Assembly: GCF_002575655.3 (NCBI RefSeq)
Contig: NC_053036.3
Location: forward strand, 650,215,387 to 650,279,386
Direction: 5' to 3'
From: Aegilops tauschii subsp. strangulata
Taxonomy: Eukaryota > Streptophyta > Magnoliopsida > Poales > Poaceae
Length of the DNA: 64,000 nucleotides
The number at the start of each line of letters is the position of its first letter. Position 1 is the stretch's first letter. The translations under genes and the position numbers were made by a program. The notes under the pieces are model-generated. The model saw nothing but the letters and a program-made list of their open reading frames with translations, had not been told where the DNA came from and did no database searches. This document shows, one piece after another, positions 1-9,520 of the stretch.

Positions 1-279
1 CGGCATGGAGGAAAAATGTGCGTGTAAAAATATACTGTATCAGACGTAGCACCTATGGTTCGACCTCGGGACCCAGCCAGTCGGTCGAAAACACCCCACT
101 AGCCACACAACTTCATCATGCAAACGTGGCACGGAGGATAGATGTGGTTAGCTCCGGCTCGACCAGCCACAATGTCTCTTGTTCTAGGCGATTCTTCTAT
201 TTTCCAAGCTTTTTTTAGTTGTAATAACACCACGGCAAGCTAGTGCCGCTCTTCGTGTGTGCCCGTGCAAAGGTTAGAC
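1..279. other. Unassigned intergenic DNA
   Basis: I see no gene, repeat or terminal inverted repeat here. The short open frame at 18-218 has no recognisable domain or gene-like context. Confidence 0.4.
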
Positions 280-663
280 GATGGAGAGAAGAGAGATTGA
301 GATCGCAGACCTAGGACCCACCAGTAAGTGAGACAACGGTCATGCACGTGTTGACGAGGCACTCCCTCTACTCTACTCAACGCAAGTACTGTATAAAATC
401 AAGTTATGGGACAAAGCCAACAACCGTTTGTTTTTTCAGGCTATCGACTTACGCTTTGTAGTCCAGGTTGCTAGTTCGAATCTCGTCTTCAGATTTGTTA
501 GTTTTAGGTCCAAATTTGATTAATGACAAGTGGGACCCCCGTGTGTTGTTCCGATATTTCAGTGTAGGATGGTTTTTTTGAACAAACACTTTGCGCGGTT
601 AGACAAGTAACGGCACGAGTTACACGTATTTTGCAAGTTTACAAACAAAAATGATAGCGGCAT

Positions 664-1592
664 AGAATATCACATCCACCCCGCAACTTAGATACTAAGG
701 TGATACGAGTTTTTACACCGTTGGAAGTGAGATCCAATGGCTTGGGAGTAGTCGTTGCAATTATGCGCAATTTCCAAACTCTCCAAAGTTTTTTTTGCAA
801 ATAAAACATTCATGCCTCGTGTGTGCCACTGCATCTTCGATCCAACGTCTCCCCGTTGCTCATATTAGGTGCTCCCCGTAGCTTAATTACCCGCTACGGT
901 GATACGAGCATCTAGGTCGTATGATCAGTGATCAGATGGCACATGCGTAGTACTTGTACTTTCTGCGCATTTCCCAAACTCTATCAGCCGTATATTGCAA
1001 AAACATTCAAACCTCCTACTGTGGGCCGTTAGATCTCAGTGAACTCGTATCACCATAGAATCTACGGTGCGGGAGCACCTCATATTCTCCCGTGCGAGAA
1101 AACATAAGGTGCTATCGCAGCTTGGATGCTACGGTGATACGAGCTTGGAGGTCGATTGATCTGAGATCCAATGGCATGTGAGCAGTCTTTGTGCTTGTAA
1201 GCAGTGGCCGAACTCTTTTGGGGCTTTTCTGCAAAAAACCATTCGAACCACCGAGGAGGTGTTGGGTCACAAATCCAACGCCTCCGAAGAGCTTGTATCA
1301 CCAAAGCATCTAAGGTGTGGTAGCACATGATATTCTTACATACAGGAGAATATGATGTCCTCCTTTATGTTAGATGCTATGGTGATACGAGCTTCGAGGT
1401 CGTTGGATATGGGATCAAAGGGCATCTGAGTAGTTTTTGTACAAATTGTGTGCAATTCTCAAACTCATCAAGGTTTCCTGCAAAAATATTAAGACACATC
1501 ATGTGAGCTGCTATATCTTAGATCTACAAGCTCCAAGCAACTCATATCGGCATATAGCATCTAAGGTATGGGGGCACATGATATTCTCCCGG
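664..1592. mobile_element. Array of four fold-back MITE copies
   Basis: Four diverged copies of one element lie head to tail: about 664-850 (right end lost), 861-1092, 1093-1338 and 1344-1592. Each starts close to 'ggtgatacgagc' preceded by a 'gatgctac'-like box, and copies 2 to 4 end with the inverted counterpart 'gtatcaccatag' or a variant, followed by 'gcacatgatattct'. Inside each are a 'gatccaatggc' box and a 'tgcaaaaa' box. The long terminal inverted repeats suggest a non-autonomous DNA transposon, possibly Mutator-like. No coding sequence is present. Confidence 0.6.
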
Positions 1593-1831
1593 GGAGGAGG
1601 GGTGGGGGGTGCACAACCAATCGGTGGTTGGGAGGGTGGGGACAAATATAATCTAAACAACCCTAAACAGAGCTCCACAATTTTATCTAAGGTCGAGGGG
1701 TTAACCCCCGACAATCATAGCTCCGCCTAAACACAACATTTGCATGTACTATAGTACTAGACTTAATATTCCTGTTCCAGTTTCATGTTCATTTTAAATA
1801 TTGAACTGAGGACCATGGATGTCTTACATTT

Positions 1832-1995
1832 TACTCCCTTCGTTTCTAAATATTAGTCTTTTTAGAGGTTTCAAATGGACTGGCACATACAGATGTATAT
1901 AGACATATTTTAGAGTCTAGATTCACTCATTTTGCTCCGTATGTAGTCACTTGTTGAACTCTCTAAAAGACTAATATTTAGGAATAGAAGGAGTA
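1832..1995. mobile_element. Stowaway-type MITE
   Basis: A 164-bp element bounded by TA on both sides, with inverted ends 'ctcccttcgtttctaaatat' and its counterpart 'aatatttaggaatagaagga'. The interior contains 'atgtatatagacatatttta'. This is the usual form of the Tc1/mariner-related Stowaway MITEs of wheat. Confidence 0.85.
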
Positions 1996-2560
1996 TTTTT
2001 GAATTTGTGCCATACATGCATGGTTTGGAAAAATACATGCACTATACTTATTGGATTGTTGTTGTGTTTGTGCGTGTGTGTCTCTCTGTGTGTGTGTGGT
2101 CATATGCTTGATACATACAAAGTTTTCTCACCTCCATATTGTTCATCTTTTAAATTTGAATTTGCATTGGAAAACTTACTAGGGATACCATGAAATGTGA
2201 AATCCACGTTGAGATCACTATATCACAAACTCACTCTAATTCAACAACTCGTCATAAATCAATTACCACGTTGAGATTAGTATTTGCGAGGAAAATACGG
2301 GTATTGTAATACACATAGATTCGTTCGGCAATTTAAAAGGTTCCTTTCGTATTCTCGAATGGTAGGACCCAACGGCGTACCAGCCAGACCTTGGCTCGTG
2401 TTGATCCTAAAAAAATAAAAAAATAAAAAAAGGGCTCGTGTCCTTTGGTGGTGTGCGTGGTACGCACATTAGGCAACCCCAACCAGTCGAGCCTCAGCGT
2501 TTCAAGTCGAAATATCTGGCGGCCAGAATTCCAGCCCTAGTAAATTCCCCTCATGTCCCC

Positions 2561-3462
2561 GGTCCATAATGAGTACCGATGAACAAGGGAGGGATGCTTT
2601 AGTAACTAGACAACGTTACCTACCGTGCCGAGCACGGTTCAATTCCCTCGGTCGCCGCTCGTCAAGGTCACCCGTCAACTGCATTTCCTAGTACTACTAC
2701 TACTACACCAGGATGAGCACAGAATTGAGCCCGTTTGTTCGTGCCTAGTACTTGAGTTAATATATCAGGCAATGCACTGGTATGGAGGGATTATCCTTTT
2801 ACTCTGCATATATAACTTGTCTGAAGTCTAACTAAGCAAAATGTTTGACCAAATCCTTTCTTAAGAAATACAACAGGACAGATGTACGGCTTGAAAATTT
2901 ATTGCATGATGCAGGTTATGATATTGTTTCGAATCCTGGATCTTAAATTTCAGAAAATCCAAAATTGAGCATAAATTCTTGAAACTGAGCATGGTCACGT
3001 GATATGGAACAAATATTACTTCGTAAGTTTTTTCTTCAATTTGAGACAAGCTGCTTATGACAAGTTGCCCAAATGAAGAGCCAAGGTATTTTGGATTAAA
3101 GACCTGTCACGTTAAGGCAAACGCTTTCACTATTGAAACCGTGGGCGTTTACGTGCCGCCACGAGTCCCCGCTTCTCATCGACAGGTGCCGTCCGAGCAA
3201 GCGTGTGAGTCGACGGGAGGCGTGCGAGCAGACCGCTGCGCCGGCTGTCAGGGAGGCGTGCGAGCAGACCGCTGTGCAGGCTCACCGGGAGGCGAGCCTT
3301 TTGACCAGGCTCCGCCGCCCACCGTCGTCCCAACTGCTCCCACTTTTAATGTCGCCGGCGCCGCAGTTTAAAATCAACCCCGCACTACCCGGTATCGCTA
3401 CAATCTTCTCTCTTCCTCTCCGATTCTCCTGTCGTCTAGTACCTCCAACTAGCCTGACCTAA
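2561..3462. other. Intergenic DNA and possible 5' UTR of the next ORF
   Basis: No gene is recognised. A GC-rich 24-bp unit 'gggaggcgtgcgagcagacc' plus 'gctg' occurs at 3215 and 3251, 36 bp apart, with a partial third copy near 3288. The last 150 bp are pyrimidine-rich and could be the leader of the ORF at 3463. Confidence 0.35.
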
Positions 3463-4143
3463 ATGTACGCCATGCCGCATCACGATGGTCTGCCCTTAGT
3501 GTTCCAGTTTCCTGAGGAAGACACCCAGCCGGAGTCTCAAGAACATAAGGCGCTTTGGGACGAGCTTGAACTGGCCTTGCGGGAAGACGCCGCGCCTGTC
3601 CCCGCTCCCGTTCCGGCTCCCGTTGCCCCGACTGTGCCAGCGCCCATCCCCGTGGCATTGATGGGTTGGGAGCCGCACATTGTCGCCGAGCTTGATCCCA
3701 CGGGGTTCCACGAGGTCCCCGCCGACTTTCACGCGCCCGTGCACCTGCCAGCGCATGCGCCTGCGCGTGTACTGACACGCACGGCCGTGCCGGTGCCCGT
3801 GCACATGCCAGCGCATGCGCCTGCACGTGCACTGACGTGCGCGCCCGTGCCGGTGCCCGTGCACACGGATGTCTCCGCCACGCCGTTGGCAGCGCCTGTC
3901 CCCGCGCGGGTGCCAGTGCCCCCCTCAGCGGCATGGATGGCCGCCGTCGACCGCTTCCTTGCACCAACGCCAGTCGCCTCCTCCCGCCAGTTGACTCGCT
4001 CCTTGAAGCTAGGCCAACGTCCAGGAGTACGCCAACAATGGCGCAAGACGCCGTCGTCGCCGTCGGTCAGTGGCCCGACGACACACAGGGCACGGCAGAG
4101 GAGCCTCTTCCCACCGCGAGACGCCCCCGCCGCCGCCGCGTAA
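3463..4143 (+). CDS. Candidate single-exon Pro/Ala-rich protein, unrecognised
   Basis: An uninterrupted frame of 226 residues starts at the ATG at 3463; a second ATG lies at 3472. The first 45 residues look ordinary and acidic (for example FQFPEEDTQPE), followed by a long Pro/Ala/Val tract with PVPAPV units and then two 20-residue repeats encoded by a perfect-phase 60-bp DNA repeat at 3739-3864. The tail is Arg/Ser-rich. I see no known domain, signal peptide or membrane segment. GC content is much higher than in the flanks and a pyrimidine-rich leader precedes it, which favours a real gene, but GC-rich DNA also makes chance ORFs, so this is a hypothesis. Confidence 0.4.
   Translation: MYAMPHHDGLPLVFQFPEEDTQPESQEHKALWDELELALREDAAPVPAPVPAPVAPTVPAPIPVALMGWEPHIVAELDPTGFHEVPADFHAPVHLPAHAPARVLTRTAVPVPVHMPAHAPARALTCAPVPVPVHTDVSATPLAAPVPARVPVPPSAAWMAAVDRFLAPTPVASSRQLTRSLKLGQRPGVRQQWRKTPSSPSVSGPTTHRARQRSLFPPRDAPAAAA
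3739..3864. repeat. 60-bp tandem repeat, 2.1 copies
   Basis: Units at 3739-3798 and 3799-3858 plus 'gtgcac' at 3859. The unit length is a multiple of three, so each unit adds 20 residues to the candidate protein. Confidence 0.85.
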
Positions 4144-4160
4144 TCTAAATTTGCCATGAA

Positions 4161-4197
4161 AAACGTTCGGATTGCCATGCTTAAAATCCGAACGTTT
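4161..4197. repeat. 12-bp perfect hairpin after the candidate ORF
   Basis: 'aaacgttcggat' at 4161-4172 is matched by 'atccgaacgttt' at 4186-4197 with a 13-nt loop. It sits about 20 bp after the stop codon of the ORF at 3463. It could be a 3' UTR structure or a remnant of a small inverted-repeat element. Confidence 0.6.
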
Positions 4198-5296
4198 ATC
4201 ATTTCCATTTATTTTATATCGATCGTCGTATAATTTAAAGTCGGAGTCAGACTGAACGAAATCTATGGTTTGATCGATTGAATGTTTTGCTAGAGCCGTA
4301 TCAAATTAAATATAAAACGTCATCAAGCCACATGTATTCCTTGTCATCCAACGACCTAAACTGCTTCAATGTCGAGCGCTCAACACGTTTAGCGTGCAGT
4401 TAATTTCATGCCAAAAATAGTGCTAATCACATAACAACACGCAAATAATATCCTAGTACTTAATATCCGCATGCACTTAATATACTTCCAAATTAACGTG
4501 CATTGCACGTACACACTGATTAGTGCTGCTAGTACGTGAAACTGGTGCCGTGACTTGTGAACGCGTCCAGATATGGTCAACGGCAACATCGCCCGCGAGT
4601 TCTTCCTGTTTGCCTGTGCGTCTAAACGCAGAAGGGGAGGAGAGAGAGAGAGCACACATGGAACCCACCAGTATGTGAAGGCGAATAGTACTAAAAATAA
4701 TAGTACATGTTATACATTAATTAGGCTGTGGTAATATAAAAACATTATGTGAACAAAGGGGGGTACAACAAACATTGCTATTCTACGTATGTTGCCTATT
4801 GACGTGCGGCTTGAAGGCCCGGTCGCATGTTCGATCCTCGTCCTTTATTTTTTAATTTGTATATGGGTCCAAATTTGTTTCATGACATGTGGGCCCCTCG
4901 GTGTGTAGTTTGTAGCACTTTAATTTGTGGGTCGAAATTTGTTCCATTCCAAGTGGACTATCGGTGTGTAGTTTTGTAGCTTATTTATAATAATTAAAGA
5001 GAACAACATAGTTTTTTCCAATAATACCATGGTGCGACGTTGAAGGCGAGAAAGGACGTGCGAGAGAGCGATGACTGAGCCAGAGGGAAATCAACTAGGG
5101 GAGTTGCGTGGGTTGCAACGGTGTTTGGAGTAGTTGTGGGCCGAATGCTACGAAAATATAATCTAAACCGACCGGAATAAATGCCTACACAAATTAATCC
5201 AAGGTTGGAGTGCCCCTCGCAATGTAAATAGCTCCGGCTTTGCGAGGGATGGAGAGGTAGTAGCTTCAACGCGTGGAAGATACGGTGTGAGAAAGC

Positions 5297-5660
5297 GAGG
5301 TCAACCGAGAGACATATAGATAGAGAGACAAAGTGAGTGTGGTCCGACATTCATTGAACAAAGATATATGCTCTGGAGAGATATTGTCCGGTTGAGCTTT
5401 TGGCAAGGGTGAGGGCTGTAACATAGAGCTTGAGAGATGATCCAGTCACAGACGTGTAGATATATTTTGTGCGTGGGAGGAAGCAAGGTCAACCGATCAC
5501 ATAGGGTCGCCGTGCGATCGAAAGAGTGAGACAGGTTGGAGAGAGTGACCTAGATAGACAATGTGCGTGAGAGAGTATACAATGTGAATAGGTCGAATTG
5601 GGCTCAAACATGGTGATATATCGTTTTTGTCCGAGAAAGAGCGAGGTCAAGCGAGACATA

Positions 5661-5703
<43 letters not shown>

Positions 5704-5960
5704 AGTGAGCGTGGCCCACCATGAGGTCGAAAGAGTGGCGGCGGGTTGGATGGACTGACCTCGATAGACAACCTGCGTGAGAGAGTATAGAGTGTGTCGA
5801 TCGAGGCCCGAACAGGGAGATATATCATTTGTGTGTGAAAGAAAACGAGGTTAAACGAGACTCAGATAAAGAGAGCGAGATTGAGCGAGTGTGGCCCACC
5901 GTGCGGAAGAAAGAGTGAGATAGTCTCGAGGGAGTGACCTGGATATACAACGTGCGTGCG
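5297..5960. repeat. Diverged tandem repeat, unit about 160-205 bp, with a GA microsatellite
   Basis: The anchor 'gcgaggtcaa' or a variant recurs near 5295, 5483, 5641 and 5845. It is followed by 'gagtgtggcccacc'-like, 'gaaagagtg', 'gtgacct.gata.acaa' and 'gtgcgtgagagagta' boxes. Unit 3 contains a run of AG dinucleotides at 5663-5701. The many open frames on the minus strand here are Ser/Leu-rich products of this repeat, not genes. Confidence 0.6.
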
Positions 5961-6239
5961 TGCGCACGAGAGGTTGGGGGGGCTAGATAGGCAATGCATG
6001 TATTTAGCGCGAGAGGGTGAGAGGGAGAGGGGGGAGAGAGAGAGCTCGGCATGGGGTGCAATGGCGGGTGTGTGAGGTAAATACATTTGGTAACAGAGTG
6101 GAAAAAGGGGTTGTGTAGTTGAGAGACTTAGAGATCGAAACATGGAGAGAAAGAATGAACGTGTGTTGGAAACCGATAACTTCCTAAGGTGGTTAGGAGA
6201 GGAAGATTGACCGATACAGGAAGTATGTAGCGTTTGTGC

Positions 6240-6257
6240 GGGGGGGGGGGGGGGGGG
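6240..6257. repeat. Run of 18 G
   Basis: An unbroken G tract. Length is likely to vary or be misread in sequencing. Confidence 0.9.
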
Positions 6258-6556
6258 CTAAAAACAACATTTGAATGTACATAGTACGGACTTAATATCG
6301 ATGTTTCAATTCGGTGTACATTGTAAGATTTGAACCGAGGACCAGGCATACGGGTAATTATTTCGAATTCGTGCCATACTAAGTTTCGAAAAGTTGACAT
6401 TGACTCAATTTGTTGTGCTTTTTTGTAGGTCATATGTTTGAATCCATCTAAAAGTTTTCTCACTACCATGGTGTTCATCATATACATATGAATTTGTATT
6501 AAAAAAGTAGCATCGATACAGTGAAATGCGAAATCCACGTTAGAATTGGAGATCGC

Positions 6557-6644
6557 TACGTGACACACACTCTAATTCAAATAACTAACTACATGACACA
6601 CACTCTAATTCAAATAACTAATTATGTGACACACACTCTAATCC
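6557..6644. repeat. 33-bp tandem repeat, about 2.7 copies
   Basis: Units at 6557-6589, 6590-6622 and a partial unit from 6623, built on 'gacacacactctaattc' followed by 'aaataacta'. Confidence 0.85.
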
Positions 6645-6704
6645 ACGTTAGCGTGGGTACCGTTTCGTTTTTTTTCAAATAACTCCTCGTTAATTAATTT
6701 ATAG

Positions 6705-6812
6705 TACTCCCTCTGTTCACTTTTATAAGACCTTGAAGACATTTCAGACAATGTGCAAAACAGTTCATTTTAAGTTGTCTGAAACGACTTACAAAAGTGA
6801 ACGGAGGGAGTA
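6705..6812. mobile_element. Stowaway-type MITE
   Basis: A 108-bp element bounded by TA, with ends 'ctccctctgttcactttta' and the inverse 'aaaagtgaacggagggag'. It folds almost completely on itself. Confidence 0.88.
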
Positions 6813-6953
6813 TCTCGTTTCGAATGACTGATTATTGCAAGGAAAACACGGGCATGGTAATACATACAGATTCGTTTGCAAATGAAATAAGATTCGTTTG
6901 CATTCTCAAATGTAGGCGCACCAGGCAGACCAGGGTCGTGTCGGGGTGGACGC

Positions 6954-7064
6954 TGCTTCGGTGCCTTAAAGGCAACTGCCTTTGGGTCACTGACATGTGG
7001 GCCAGCCACCTGTTGGGCCCACATGTCATGGACACAAAGGCAGGTGCCTTAAGGCACCGAAGCA
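6954..7064. mobile_element. Short fold-back element (111 bp)
   Basis: 'tgcttcggtgcctta' is matched by its inverse 'taaggcaccgaagca', and the centre is also palindromic ('gacatgtgggcc' against 'gggcccacatgtca'). The 10-mer 'gtcggggtgg' occurs on both sides, at 6940 and 7072, but not immediately next to the inverted ends. This could be a 9-11 bp target duplication of a Mutator-like MITE, but the spacing is imperfect. Confidence 0.55.
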
Positions 7065-7205
7065 TAGTCCTGTCGGGGTGGTCGCGTGTGTCGGACGGAC
7101 GCATAGCACCCAGCCACCCACCCCCCCCCCCAAAAAGGACGACGACAAAATAAGTTCGCGCTTCCACGTTTCGGATTGAAATATCTGGCGGCCCCAATTC
7201 CAGCC

Positions 7206-7707
7206 CTGCAAAATCTCTCTTCTCCACCGCCCCTTTCGCGCCCAGATTGCTCAAATCCCTAAGTCGCCGCCAACCCAAGCAAAGTTCGAATCGCCCCCTT
7301 GTCTCGTCTCTTTCCCCACCATTCCCCACCTCTGTGCCGGACGACGACGACGAAGACGACGGTCGCGCTTCACCACCGCACCGAAGCTACCTCATCTACG
7401 CCCTCGTCCACCGCACCGGGTGGTCCACCGACAACGTCGGCCGTCGCAACCGACGTGCCTCACAGACACCAAGTTCCACCGCATCAGGTGCGCTTCACCG
7501 ACACCGTCTTCCAGCTCACCGGGGCTACTTCACCGAGCACATCGTCGCACCTCCGCCCCCCGAGGCCGTTGGGGCTTCACCAACGGTCTCGTCCACCGCA
7601 GCGTAGTGCTCCGCTGCCACTCAAGATCTGCATCCGTGCGCGGCCAGCCAACGCTAGCGCATCACCCTCAACGGCTCTGAAGTGACCTGCAGTCTAACTA
7701 GGCGAGC
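7206..7707 (+). other. GC-rich leader or first exon upstream of gene set A
   Basis: Pyrimidine- and CG-rich DNA in the position of a 5' UTR. Several frames are open for 80-130 codons, but all are low-complexity Pro/Arg/Ser/Thr and none is clearly coding. It precedes the ATG at 7708. Confidence 0.35.
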
Positions 7708-8128
7708 ATGCCCAAACGCCGGCCCGAACTAGGTATCCACACATCACTCCCTTGTGCACTGTTCCGACGATGTTTGGATATCCTTTCACTGCTCTCTTAG
7801 CTTACACGCCTATGCAACTCTGACTTTAACTCTTATTTCTTCTGGAGATATCATCTGAAACAAGCAAATCCATTTTTTAGCGAAGCATGATGGCGCTACG
7901 GGATCTGGTACACATCCTGCACACCCGTATAACCTTGTAAGTATCTGTCCTCCGGTACAACATCAAGGTCGATTCCTCTTATTTGATCAACCATTCGCCG
8001 TGTCAAAAATGCAGAGGGGGATGCAAGGAGCACAAGGCCTGCACATCCAAGCAAGTGGTAACATGGACTTGTACATGGAACATCCCAAGCGCAAGCAGAG
8101 CTGCAGTGAGCCTGTACAACGAGCTAGC
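7708..8128 (+). pseudogene. Ptta/En/Spm-like gene family, set A (5' exons only)
   Basis: Three possible exons. The first, 7708-7732, is 25 nt from ATG to a GT donor and is the counterpart of the 25-nt piece at 22901-22925 of set C. The second, 7880-7935, runs from an AG acceptor to 'aacctt|gtaagt'. The third, 8015-8128, is 114 nt and matches the 114-nt exon at 20430-20543 in length, splice sites and reading frame: both read SKQ, WT, an AV.LY.ELA ending and a GTAAG donor. Exon phases do not join cleanly, so a piece is missing or degraded. Downstream continuity is lost because a large insertion begins near 8183. I do not recognise the domain. Confidence 0.45.
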
Positions 8129-8691
8129 GTAAGTCCCTGCATTTCATTTAATTCGTACTGGCATTCGTGTATGATTTGTGTGCAGTGGCTGATCCACGAA
8201 TTCAAGTTACCAGGGGCGAACATTTAACTTAAAAAATACGAAGGCACTTGCACTCCGGAAATCAACATAACTTGAGAAATGTGAAGCTACATGCACTTTG
8301 AAAACCAGCTAATGATCCAAAGTAGTTCAGATTATAAACACTAAATGATGCAAGCACCAAAAAACACAAAATGAAACATGGTGTACAAGGACTACAAACA
8401 TGGTCTGTACCTGCTTGAATTATTCGTTCTCTGGCTGAAAATATCAAAGTGTAATTGCACGTATAACCAGTGCGCAAACTGCATATCAATATATCTATCC
8501 CGCACAAGTATGCCAATAGTTGCAAACAACAGATTAGAAAAGTATTTATGCTATGTTGTCATGATACGGGGACTTCCTGGTAGATGGTTGTTTCCTCAAG
8601 CTATGAAAATGCACTATAATTTGCTTGTCATCAATGCTTGCAAATCTCTGTCTCTCTCAACACAGTAGATCATCATTAGACACTAAATCCT

Positions 8692-8928
8692 TCAATGAGC
8701 TTGCAAAATGCTTGCATTAGATCCCTCATTAGACACTATATGTTCATCACCAGGAGCATGTAAAATGTTTGCATCAAATCCTTCATTAGCAGTCTGTTCA
8801 TTAGACACTTCAGGCTCAAGAACAACATGAGCTTGTATGTTTGCACCGGGAACTTGATTAGATACATCAGATTCAGTCAGTTCAGTATTGATTGGGGGAG
8901 TTATAAAATAAGTAGAAATTGGTTTCAT
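8692..8928 (-). pseudogene. Fragment of a possible hAT/TTF-type protein
   Basis: 78 codons reading leftward from 8928. It begins MKPISTYFI, similar in style to the short N-terminal box of plant hAT or TTF-type zinc-finger proteins. It then contains imperfect repeats (SNEQTANEGFDANIL, SNEGSNASIL). The CACTA element at 8942 lies just upstream of its ATG. It may have been joined to the exon at 19637-19699 on the far side of that insertion. No zinc-finger or dimerisation domain remains. Confidence 0.3.
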
Positions 8929-8959
8929 TTTCTCATAGATTCACTAGTAGAAAACCCCC

Positions 8960-9155
8960 CTATGGTCCCGGTTGGTAAGGGCCTTTTGTTCCGGTTCTTG
9001 AACCGGGACTAAAGGGTCGGTACTAATGCCCTAGACCTTTAGTCCCGGTTCAAACACGAACCGGGACAGATGGGCCTCCACGTGGCCGGTGCGCCGAGCC
9101 CAGGCAGGAGGGCCTTTGGTCCCGGTTGGTGGCACCAACCGGGACCAAAAGGCAT
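8960..9155. repeat. CACTA subterminal repeats, left
   Basis: Several copies of 'ggtcccggtt' and its inverse 'aaccgggac', often paired as small hairpins around 'ggcaccaa'. These are the likely transposase-binding motifs, by analogy with En/Spm subterminal repeats. Confidence 0.8.
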
Positions 9156-9520
9156 CCACGCGTCAGCATTTCAGGGGCTGGGGTTTTTGTTTTTTTTGAA
9201 AGGGGGGGGGGTTGGGGGTTTTGGGGGCTTAATTTAGGTGTTCCATATATTGTGTTAGCTAGCTAATTAATAGAGAGAAGTGTCCTCTTATGTCCGTGCT
9301 TGGTCGACGCTATGTACTATACATAGAGAGGCCCTCGACACGCTAGCTAGTAAGAAAATGAAGGAAACCATTAAGTACAGAAGTTCATCATGCATACCAA
9401 GAGAAGTGATCGATCGACCTCTCCTTCTCTGAGATATTGGTCGAACAACAAGTTTTCATATTATCTATCCGACGCTACTGGCTACATACATATACAATAT
9501 GTAAGATCTCTTACAATCCC

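Larger units (their letters stand above)
280..2560. repeat. Segmental duplication, copy 1 (diverged)
   Basis: Blocks of this stretch recur in the same order at 4640-7205. They include a short 'acccaccagta' block, a tRNA B-box-like block (about 440-600 against 4795-4985), 'aatataatctaaac' (about 1648 against 5157), a block around 1736-2340 against 6258-6900, and the string 'gaaatatctggcggcc' (about 2508 against 7178). Copy 1 has its own insertions: a fold-back MITE array at 664-1592 and a Stowaway MITE at 1832-1995. That the two are one old duplication is inference from collinearity by eye; identity looks modest. Confidence 0.5.
4640..7205. repeat. Segmental duplication, copy 2 (diverged)
   Basis: Counterpart of 280-2560, with the shared blocks in the same order. 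Copy 2 has its own insertions: the GA-rich tandem repeat at 5297-5960, a Stowaway MITE at 6705-6812 and a short fold-back element at 6954-7064. The duplicated block ends just upstream of the exons starting at 7708. Confidence 0.5.

Noticed and set aside
3057..3462. Overlapping open frames before the candidate ORF
   Set aside because: Three overlapping frames on both strands with low complexity; better explained as a GC-rich leader with a short repeat.
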